Source: JAEUJM01 sp041908445 (GTDB lineage Bacteria; Actinomycetota; Acidimicrobiia; Acidimicrobiales; DATDAH01). From it: a DNA stretch of 64,000 nt. The notes under the pieces were generated by a model, which saw only the letters and a program-made list of their open reading frames with translations, made no database searches and was not told the origin of the DNA. The stretch covers positions 1 to 64,000 of the forward strand of contig JAYRFK010000065.1 in the NCBI GenBank assembly GCA_041908445.1, written 5' to 3'. Below are positions 57,431 through 64,000 of this stretch, piece by piece. Each line of letters opens with the position of its first letter. Within the stretch, counting starts at the first letter, position 1. The translations under genes were made by a program, and so were the position numbers.

Positions 57431-58674
57431 GCCGGCGTGAAGATGGCGGGCAGGCTGTTGATGGCGAGGACCAGCGAGGAATCGCCCCGCTGCGGCACGA
57501 TGCCGTCGGGCACCCGGATGTCGGGGAGCCGGCGGAACAGCTCCTCGAACACCACCCGGATCTCGGCCTTCGCGAGGTTCGCCCCCATGCAGTAGTGGGT
57601 GCCGATGCCGAAGCCCAGGTGGGGGTTGGGCGAGCGGTCGACCCGGAACACGTCCGGGTCGTCGAACACCCGCTCGTCGCGGTTGGCCGACTGGTAGAGC
57701 ATCAGCACCTTCTGGCCCTCGAGGATCGTCTCGCCGTGCAGCTCGTGGTCCTCGGTGGCGGTGCGGCAGAAGCTGAGCACCGGGCTGACGTAGCGGACGA
57801 TCTCGTCGACCGCGGTTTCCATGAGGGACGGGTCGGCGATGAGGCGGTCACGCTCCTCGGGGAACCGGCTGAAGGCGATCAGGCCACCCGACAGGGCGTT
57901 GCGGGTGGTCTCGTTGCCGGCCACGATCAACAGCACGAGGAACATCAGCAGCTCGTAGTCGTCGAGCGAGAGCTGCTCCTCGGTCTCGCCCGACCGGGCG
58001 GTGGCCGCCGACGGGTCGAGCTTGAGCAGCTCGCCGGCGTCGAACGAGCCGGTCAGGGCGCTGATGAGGTCGTCCTTGGGGACCTTGCGGCGCTCGTCGA
58101 TGAGCTCCTGGCACATCGCCGTGTACTCGCCGAAGGCCACCGCCGCGGCGTGCAGCTGCGGGGCGTCGGGGTCGGTGTGGCCGTCGCCGTCCATCATCGC
58201 GTCGGACCAGGCGTAGAGGCGCTCGCGCACCTCGGGGTCGAGCCCCATCATCTCGGCGATCACGATCAGCGGCACGTGGATGGCGAACTCCGGCACGAAG
58301 TCGACCTCGCCCCGGCTCGCGATCTCCGCCACGATGTCGCGACTCACCTCGCGGATGTGGTCGGCGAGGTCCGTCACCTTCCTCGGGGTGAACCCCTTCG
58401 ACACGATGCGGCGCTGCTGGGTGTGCTCGGGGTCGTCCATGGAGATGATCGACATGGGGGCGGCGACGGCCGGGCGCACGCCGCCGGCGGCCGAGTAGCG
58501 GGCGTTGTTGCGCGAGACGATCGAGACGTCCTCGTGGCGGCTGACCACCCAGAGCTCGTTCTTGGCGTCCCAGTGGACCCGGCTCTGGTCCCGGAGCCAC
58601 CGGTAGGCGTCCCACGGGTCGTCGTAGAAGCGCGGGTCGTTGACGTCGATCAGGGGTGTGTCCACAGCCGTCAT
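57427..58674 (-). CDS. Cytochrome P450
   Basis: 415 residues. I-helix IVAGNETTRNAL, ExxR (DEIVRYVSP), haem loop FGIGTHYCMGANLAK with axial Cys362. The ATG at 58674 is chosen because GATACT (58681-58686) lies exactly six bases before it, with an operator-like dyad just above; the frame extends 12 codons upstream through that promoter. Coupled to a TetR regulator. Substrate and redox partners are unknown. It and the P450 at 47103 are not close copies. Confidence 0.92.
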   Translation of the reverse strand: MTAVDTPLIDVNDPRFYDDPWDAYRWLRDQSRVHWDAKNELWVVSRHEDVSIVSRNNARYSAAGGVRPAVAAPMSIISMDDPEHTQQRRIVSKGFTPRKVTDLADHIREVSRDIVAEIASRGEVDFVPEFAIHVPLIVIAEMMGLDPEVRERLYAWSDAMMDGDGHTDPDAPQLHAAAVAFGEYTAMCQELIDERRKVPKDDLISALTGSFDAGELLKLDPSAATARSGETEEQLSLDDYELLMFLVLLIVAGNETTRNALSGGLIAFSRFPEERDRLIADPSLMETAVDEIVRYVSPVLSFCRTATEDHELHGETILEGQKVLMLYQSANRDERVFDDPDVFRVDRSPNPHLGFGIGTHYCMGANLAKAEIRVVFEELFRRLPDIRVPDGIVPQRGDSSLVLAINSLPAIFTPA

Positions 58675-58680
58675 GGCGCC

Positions 58681-58703
58681 AGTATCAATCAAACGTTCGT
58701 TTG
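58681..58703 (-). promoter_or_regulatory. -10 element and TetR-type operator of the P450-tetR operon
   Basis: GATACT (-10, 58681-58686) with CAAACG-TT-CGTTTG (58690-58703) immediately upstream, a perfect six-base dyad in the -35/-10 spacer region. TetR-family repressors commonly block RNA polymerase at such positions, and the TetR gene is the second gene of this operon. Confidence 0.65.
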
Positions 58704-58747
58704 GGAGCAAAGGCCGCCGGCGGTCCCCCCGGCGCGGGTCGTCGGCC

Positions 58748-60733
58748 TCAGCCCTCGGGGTCGACGCGGGTCACGGTCGCGGCGGTGAAGTTGGTGACCC
58801 ACACGGCGGTGTCGTCGGCGGCCACGCCGCTCGGCGAGTCGCCCACGGGGACCGTGGCGACCACGGCGTCGGACGCCGGGTCGATGCGCGACAGGGTGCC
58901 GTCGTTCTGGTTGGCGACCCACACCGCGGTGGCGGTGGCGTCCACCCCGGTGGGGGCGTTGCCCACCGAGATGGTGGCGACGACCTCGTCGGTCGAGGGG
59001 TCGATGCGGAACACGCTGGCGTTGCCGAAGCCCGTCACCCACACGGCGTCGTCGGTTGCGACGACCGAGTTGGGCCGCGAGCCCGTGCGCAGCTCGATCG
59101 TCTCCTCGACGCGGTCGGTCTCGGGGTCGATCCGGAACACCGCGTTCTCGGTGGGGTCCACGACCCACAGGGCGCCCGCCCCGAGCGAGACGTCGTTCGG
59201 GTTCGTTCCCACCGCGACGACGCGGACCACCTCGTCCGTGCGGGCGTCGAGGTGGGTCAGGGTGCCGTTGTTGCCGCCCGTCACCCACACGTCGTCCTCG
59301 GTGGCGGTGAGGTCGCTCGGCAGGGCCTGGAGGGTGATGGTGGCGGCGACGTCGTCGTTCGCCGGGTCGATGCGGGTCACCGTGCCAGCCACGCTGTTCG
59401 ACACCCAGACCGCGTCCTCGGTGGCGGCCACGCCGAACGCGCCGGCGCCGGTCGGCACGCTGGCGACGACCTCGTCCGTGGCGAGGTCGATGCGGTCGAC
59501 CGCGCCGGTGCCGGCGCTGGCGACCCACGCCGCGTCGGCGGTGAGGTCGAGGAACTGCGGTGACGCGCCCACGTCCACGGTGGCGGCGACCGTCGGCTCG
59601 GCGGTGGCCGTGCCCGCCGTGGTGGTGGTCGTCCCGCCGCCACCCCTGTCGCCCCGGGTCAGGAGCAGGGCGGCGAGGCCCCCGAGGGCGATCAGGGCGA
59701 AGACCGCGACGAGCGCCCCGACCAGCACGGTGTTCGACGACGACGACGTCGACGAGGACGACGGGGCGGCGGCGGCACCGGCCGGCGGTCGGGGCGCCGG
59801 CGGCCGTGCGGCCGGGGGGGTGGGCACCGTCGGCGGCACCCGGACGGTGGGCGCCGGCGGCGGCACGGGACCGGGTGGCGGACGCTCGTCCTCGCCGGGG
59901 GTGAGGCGGAGGGCGGTGACCGGATGGCCGCTCGACACCTGCACGGCCTGCAGCGCACGACCGAGGGCGGCGGCATCGGCGGGACGGTCGGCCGGCTCCT
60001 TGGCCAGGCTCTGGTGGATCACGTCGGCCAGTGCGGGCGGCACGCCCGTCAGGCGAGCCGGCTCGGTGTGGAGCACCCGGGCGAGCACGGCGGCCAGGTC
60101 GCCGTGGGTGTCGATCGGCGTCTCGCCGGCGATGAGGGTGTGGAGGGTCGACGCCAGGCCGTACACGTCGGCGCGCTCGTCGGGCTCGTCGCCGCGGAGC
60201 ACCTCGGGTGCGACGTGGGCGATCGTCAGGGCGACCCCGCTCGAGGACCGGGCCGAGCCCTCCACCGCGGCGATGCCGAAGTCGCCGAGCTTGGTCTCGC
60301 CGAAGGGCCCGACGAGGAGGTTCTCCGGCTTGAGGTCGCGGTGCAGGGTGCCGGCGGCGTGGGCCGCACCGAGGGCGCCGGCGACCTCCACGCCCGCGCG
60401 CACCGCGTGCGGCCAGGCCAGGGCACCGTGGGCGAGGCGGTCGCCGAGGGAGCCGGCGTCGAGGAACTCCATCACGAGGTACGGGTGACCGTCCTCGGTG
60501 ATGCCGGAGTCGTGCAGCGCGACGACGTTGGGGTGCCAGGACAGGCTGCCCATGGCCAGGCACTCGCGCTCGAAGCGCCGGCGGGCGTCGTCGTCGAGGG
60601 CCTCGACGTCGAGGACCTTGAGGGCCACGACCCGGCCGAAGCGGTCCTGGTGGGCGCGGTAGACCGTGCCGAAGCCGCCCCGCGCGATGCGCTGCAGGTC
60701 GCTGTAGCCCTCGATCTCTGGCCGGCCGGTCAC
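58748..60733 (-). CDS. Serine/threonine kinase fused to an extracellular beta-propeller
   Basis: 661 residues. Kinase core with ARGGFGTVYRA (17-27), Lys39, HRDLKPEN at 131-138 (Asp133) and DFG at 151-153; then a Pro-rich linker, one membrane helix (about 336-361), and about seven YVTN/Vgb-like propeller repeats (DAVWVSNSVAGTVTRIDPANDDVAATI type) to the end. PknD-type architecture: an outside sensor driving an inside kinase. The GTG at 60733 is preceded by GGAAGGGG and aligns with the start of the paralogous kinase at 602. The ligand is unknown. Confidence 0.9.
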   Translation of the reverse strand: MTGRPEIEGYSDLQRIARGGFGTVYRAHQDRFGRVVALKVLDVEALDDDARRRFERECLAMGSLSWHPNVVALHDSGITEDGHPYLVMEFLDAGSLGDRLAHGALAWPHAVRAGVEVAGALGAAHAAGTLHRDLKPENLLVGPFGETKLGDFGIAAVEGSARSSSGVALTIAHVAPEVLRGDEPDERADVYGLASTLHTLIAGETPIDTHGDLAAVLARVLHTEPARLTGVPPALADVIHQSLAKEPADRPADAAALGRALQAVQVSSGHPVTALRLTPGEDERPPPGPVPPPAPTVRVPPTVPTPPAARPPAPRPPAGAAAAPSSSSTSSSSNTVLVGALVAVFALIALGGLAALLLTRGDRGGGGTTTTTAGTATAEPTVAATVDVGASPQFLDLTADAAWVASAGTGAVDRIDLATDEVVASVPTGAGAFGVAATEDAVWVSNSVAGTVTRIDPANDDVAATITLQALPSDLTATEDDVWVTGGNNGTLTHLDARTDEVVRVVAVGTNPNDVSLGAGALWVVDPTENAVFRIDPETDRVEETIELRTGSRPNSVVATDDAVWVTGFGNASVFRIDPSTDEVVATISVGNAPTGVDATATAVWVANQNDGTLSRIDPASDAVVATVPVGDSPSGVAADDTAVWVTNFTAATVTRVDPEG

Positions 60734-60857
60734 GACCCCTTCCCCGCTCGCAGGCGGCGCCCCGTCACGTCGCGACGTCGACCCTACCGTCACGGGTCCG
60801 GGGGAGCCGGGCGGGCGGAGGAAGCCGGGCGGGGACGGCCGGTAGCGTGGCGTCGTC

Positions 60858-62309
60858 ATGGGTCGTGGGTGGAGAACGTCGGTGGCCGCCTTCGTGGCGG
60901 TGGCGGCCGTGGTGGCCGCGACCACCGGTGCGGTCGCCGCGCCTTTCGAGGGCGGTGGCCCGGGCCCCTACCAGGACGCCGACCCCGAGGGCTGGCTGCC
61001 GCAACCGCTGCCGGCGCCGGTGGTCCCCACGGTGGCGTTCGTGGGCGACTCGATCGGGCGCGACGCGCAGTACTACGTGCGCAACCAGGTCGGCCGTACC
61101 CACCCGATCGCCTACTACCACTCGGTTGCCGCCGGCTACATCGGCTACCACCTGCCCCGCCTGCTCCCGGTGGTCGAGGCACCCGGTGGGCCCGACATCC
61201 TGCTCGTCGAGCTCGGCACCGGCGACGCCTTCTGGGACCACAGCGCCGCGAAGTTCGAGCGCGACGTGCGCCGCTTCCTCGACGCCGTGCTCCCGCACGT
61301 CACCTGCGTGCGGTGGTTCGACCAGAAGCCCACGCTCAACATCGCCTACCCGCACGTCAACGAGCACCGGGTCCAGTTCAACCGCATCCTCGGCCGGGTG
61401 CTCGCCGAGCCCCGGTACGCCTCGCGGAACGTGGCCCTCGTCCCGTACTCGGCCTGGTACTGGCGCGCGGGGGACGACGGGTTCTTCCTGGCCGACCGCC
61501 TCCACCACACCCAGGCGGGGCGCCGCGAGCTGGGCCTGCTCGCCGGCCAGGCGGCGGAGGGGTGCGACCCCGCCCTCACCCATGGCCCGTTCTGGGACGA
61601 GCCCGACCGCGCGAGCTCCTCTGAGGCCGTGAACTGGCTGGGCACGAACGGGATCGTCGAGCCGTACCGCAACGGCGGGTTCCGCGCCCGCCTCGGGAGC
61701 TTCCCGGTCGCGCTCGACCGGGGCCAGCTCGCCCGCTACCTCTGGCGCCTCGCCCAGTCGCCGACCGACCGCCCGCTGACGAGCTGGACGGACGTGCCGA
61801 CGAGCCTCCGCCGGGCGGTGGGGTGGGTCCAGGCGTCCGGCATCATGCGGGGCTTCCCGAACGGCACGTTCCGCCCGGGGTCGGCGGTCACCCGCGGCGG
61901 CCTGGCGGTGTACCTCTGGCGGGCGATGCAGCGACCCGGCGAGGGGGTCACCACCCACGCCTGGCCCGACGTCCCCGCCGAGCTCGCCCCGGCGGTCGAC
62001 TGGGCGGTCACCGCCGGGATCATGGCGCCGTACCCCGGCGGCGCGTTCGGCACCGACCGGGTGGTGACCCGGGCCCTCGGCGCCCGCACCCTGTACGCCC
62101 TCGCGCTGTACATCGCCGACCTGCTCGCGGAGGCGACCGCCCCGACACCGAGCACCACCGTCACGACCGCGCCGACCCCGTCAACGTCCACGTCCACACC
62201 GGCGGCGCCGCCCGTCACGGTGGCACCGCCGGTCACCACGCTGCCGCCGGTGACGACCGTGCCGTCGGCGCCGACCTCCACACCGAGCACGGCCGGGACG
62301 GGCGACTGA
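60858..62309 (+). CDS. Surface SGNH hydrolase-like protein with three SLH repeats and a Thr/Pro tail
   Basis: 483 residues. Signal peptide (to about 28), an SGNH/GDSL-like domain with FVGDSIGRDA (block I Ser), ELGTGDAFWD and DRLHHTQAG (catalytic Asp/His), then three SLH-type repeats (SWTDVPTSLRRAVGWVQASGIMRGFPNGTFRPGSAVTR type) from about 255 to 410, and a Thr/Pro/Val-rich tail. SLH domains bind pyruvylated wall polymers. TAGCGT (60843-60848) nine bases before the ATG. The next gene is an SGNH-fold acyltransferase that starts one base after the stop, so the two likely modify or decorate the same surface polysaccharide. Confidence 0.82.
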   Translation: MGRGWRTSVAAFVAVAAVVAATTGAVAAPFEGGGPGPYQDADPEGWLPQPLPAPVVPTVAFVGDSIGRDAQYYVRNQVGRTHPIAYYHSVAAGYIGYHLPRLLPVVEAPGGPDILLVELGTGDAFWDHSAAKFERDVRRFLDAVLPHVTCVRWFDQKPTLNIAYPHVNEHRVQFNRILGRVLAEPRYASRNVALVPYSAWYWRAGDDGFFLADRLHHTQAGRRELGLLAGQAAEGCDPALTHGPFWDEPDRASSSEAVNWLGTNGIVEPYRNGGFRARLGSFPVALDRGQLARYLWRLAQSPTDRPLTSWTDVPTSLRRAVGWVQASGIMRGFPNGTFRPGSAVTRGGLAVYLWRAMQRPGEGVTTHAWPDVPAELAPAVDWAVTAGIMAPYPGGAFGTDRVVTRALGARTLYALALYIADLLAEATAPTPSTTVTTAPTPSTSTSTPAAPPVTVAPPVTTLPPVTTVPSAPTSTPSTAGTGD

Positions 62310-64000
62310 GTGGTCGCCACCGGCCGCGGCGCCGCCGCGACCCGGCGAGCGGACCTCCTCCTCCCCGGCCGGTCGGCCCACCGACCCGAGATCGACGGCC
62401 TCCGGGCCCTGGCGGTGCTCGCCGTCGTCGCCTACCACGCCGAGGTCCCGTGGATCGACGGGGGCTTCGTCGGCGTCGACGTCTTCTTCGTCATCAGCGG
62501 CTACCTGATCACCGGGCTGCTCGTCCGCGAGGTCGAGGCGCGAGGCCGGCTGTCGGTGGCGGGGTTCTACGGCCGCCGTGCGCGGCGCCTGCTCCCCGTG
62601 GCCGCCCTCGTGTCCGTCACCACCGTCGCGGTCGGCTGGTGGGTGCTGTCGCCCCTGGCCCGCCCCGACCTCTCCGCCGACGCGCTCGCGACCTCGACCT
62701 ACACGATCAACCTGCGGCTCGCTGCGCAGCAGCTCGACTACCTGCGGGCGACCGTGGGGCCGTCGGCGTTCCGCCAGTTCTGGTCGTTGGCGGTGGAGGA
62801 GCAGTTCTACCTGGTGTGGCCCCTGGTCCTGCTCGTCGTGCTCCGGGGCGCCGGGCGCCGCCGGCGGGCGGCCGGCGTGGTCCTGGCGATCTGCATCGGG
62901 TCGTTCGCTCTGGCGGTGCGCTGGTCGGCCACCTCGCCCGCGTGGGCGTTCTACTCGCTCCCGACCCGTGCCTGGCAGCTCGGCTTCGGTGCCCTGCTGG
63001 CGCTCGCCTGGCCCCGGCTGGAGGCGGCGGGGTGGCTCCGCCCGCGACGGGCCGGCCAGGTGCTCGGGCTGGTCACCCTCGCCGTGGTCGTGGTGCTCGT
63101 CGGTCGCTCCACGCCGTGGCCCTCGTGGTGGACGTTGGCCCCGACCGCGGCGACCGTGCTGGTCCTGGCCGGGCCGACCGTCGCCGAGGGCGGGTCGCGG
63201 GCGGCGGACGGCCTCGCCGTGGTGCCGCTGCGCTGGATCGGGGTGCGGTCGTACTCGTGGTACCTGTGGCACTGGCCGGCGATGGTGCTGCTCGCGGCCG
63301 CGCTCGACCGGGGCCTCGGTGGGTGGCCGGCGCTCGTGGCCGCCGTGGGAACGCTCGTGCTCGCCGACCTCACCCACCGCGTCGTGGAGCAGCCGGTGCG
63401 CACGGCGCCCTGGCTGGTGGCCTCCGCCCGTCGCAGCGTGCTGCTGGGCCTCGGCGTGACGCTCGTGCTCGTCGCCCTCTTCGCTGGGCTGCTGGCCCTG
63501 CCGGACGACGTCGAGGGCCCCGGGCCGAGCGCGGCGGCGCTCGCGCAGCGCCGGGTCGACGCCCGCCGCCTCGACCAGGCCGCGCTGGTCGACCTCGTGC
63601 CGCGCAACCTCCGCCCGCCCCTCGACGTGGCCGGCGAGGACGCCCCCGAGAGCTACGCCGACGGCTGCCACCTCGACCTCCTCCAGGTGACGCCCCACCG
63701 CTGCCGCTACGGCGACCTCGGCGCGGCCACGACGGTGGTGCTCTTCGGCGACTCCCACGCGGCCCAGTGGCTGCCGGCGTTCGACCGGCTCGGCCGGGCT
63801 CGCGACGTGGCGGTCGTGTCGCTGACCAAGTCGGGATGCCCCGCCGCCGAGCTGACCGTCCACGACGGCATGCTCGAGCGCGACTACGACGAGTGCGACC
63901 GGTGGCGCGCGCAGGCCCTCGACGCGATCCAGGACCTCGAGCCCGCGCTCATCGTGGTGGCCCAGACCGCCAACTACGTGGTGGGCGACGACCAGGAGCG
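62310..64000 (+). CDS. OafA/YrhL-type membrane acyltransferase with C-terminal SGNH domain (partial)
   Basis: At least 563 residues, running off the right edge. About ten membrane helices with the acyltransferase-3 motifs REIDGLRALAVLAVVAYH-like (PEIDGLRALA..., His in VAYHAE), GGFVGVDVFFVISGYLIT, FWSLAVEEQFYLVWP and SWYLWHWP, then an extracytoplasmic SGNH domain (VVLFGDSHAAQWLPAFDRLG). Such proteins O-acetylate surface polysaccharides or peptidoglycan, the membrane half passing acyl groups to the SGNH half. GTG start directly after the SLH protein. Confidence 0.93.
   Translation, partial: MVATGRGAAATRRADLLLPGRSAHRPEIDGLRALAVLAVVAYHAEVPWIDGGFVGVDVFFVISGYLITGLLVREVEARGRLSVAGFYGRRARRLLPVAALVSVTTVAVGWWVLSPLARPDLSADALATSTYTINLRLAAQQLDYLRATVGPSAFRQFWSLAVEEQFYLVWPLVLLVVLRGAGRRRRAAGVVLAICIGSFALAVRWSATSPAWAFYSLPTRAWQLGFGALLALAWPRLEAAGWLRPRRAGQVLGLVTLAVVVVLVGRSTPWPSWWTLAPTAATVLVLAGPTVAEGGSRAADGLAVVPLRWIGVRSYSWYLWHWPAMVLLAAALDRGLGGWPALVAAVGTLVLADLTHRVVEQPVRTAPWLVASARRSVLLGLGVTLVLVALFAGLLALPDDVEGPGPSAAALAQRRVDARRLDQAALVDLVPRNLRPPLDVAGEDAPESYADGCHLDLLQVTPHRCRYGDLGAATTVVLFGDSHAAQWLPAFDRLGRARDVAVVSLTKSGCPAAELTVHDGMLERDYDECDRWRAQALDAIQDLEPALIVVAQTANYVVGDDQE

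Noticed and set aside
58905..62790. Extra GTTCTGG matches inside genes (kinase propeller, SLH protein, acyltransferase)
   Set aside because: They encode conserved residues, lack the paired CCAGAACG about 44 bases away, and do not lie after stops; treated as chance.
1..64000. tRNA, rRNA or insertion sequences
   Set aside because: Looked for T-loop-like GTTCGA-type motifs with acceptor stems, and for transposase motifs or long terminal inverted repeats; none is convincing.

Overview
The window is GC-rich DNA (about 70%+) from an actinobacterium. The F420-type luciferase-like oxidoreductases, DUF3566, SoxR-type regulation, many SDR, MDR and P450 enzymes, and GTG starts fit class Acidimicrobiia (Iamia/Ilumatobacter-like); that class is an inference from gene content, not a measured placement. 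I see no rRNA, tRNA, CRISPR array, transposase or phage gene. It reads as ordinary chromosome, densely packed, with many overlapping stop/start junctions (GTGA, TGATG).

Layout. 1-9.3 kb: a Ser/Thr kinase running off the left edge, a secreted RTX-type repeat protein, a cytosolic HtrA-like protease divergent from an HxlR regulator, a D-aminoacylase-type amidohydrolase, and a four-gene plus-strand operon (AlkX/YcaQ glycosylase, LtrA, methyltransferase, DUF2237). 9.3-17.8 kb: Tag glycosylase, DUF2804, a helical protein, a cupredoxin lipoprotein, a methyltransferase, a GerMN lipoprotein, an alcohol dehydrogenase, an acyl-CoA ligase and a GNAT. 17.8-28.4 kb: pirin, two LLM oxidoreductases, a gene under a textbook SoxR box, an SDR, a secreted protein, an acyl-CoA-dehydrogenase-type flavoprotein, a PhnY/PhnZ-like phosphonate-oxidation pair and a methyltransferase. 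28.4-39.4 kb: a ferric-reductase-like haem protein, MmuM, an MDR reductase, a PIG-L deacetylase, a three-domain NirK, DinB, SoxR itself, a ParA-like/DUF3566 pair, a 2OG oxygenase and an amidohydrolase. 39.4-50 kb: a membrane GGDEF-EAL protein, alcohol dehydrogenase, a metzincin-like secreted protease, SDRs, a 44-residue membrane microprotein, nitronate monooxygenase, a P450 and a small membrane protein. 50-64 kb: a DUF1295/ADH/LLM operon divergent from a ChoD-like GMC oxidase, two unknown proteins, a P450-TetR operon with its operator, a second Ser/Thr kinase fused to a propeller, an SGNH-SLH surface protein and the start of an OafA-type acyltransferase.

Three patterns cut across the genes. 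First, a family of 51-53 bp palindromes with ends CGTTCTGG/CCAGAACG occurs ten times at six loci, always just 3' of a plus-strand gene and mostly between convergent genes; two loci carry three copies. Second, about two dozen genes have a (T/C)A-NNN-T -10-like hexamer ending 6-9 bases before the start codon, so their mRNAs are probably leaderless; another set has a clear Shine-Dalgarno. Third, regulatory dyads sit where the neighbouring regulators predict: HxlR, SoxR and TetR sites, plus an unassigned dyad upstream of nirK.
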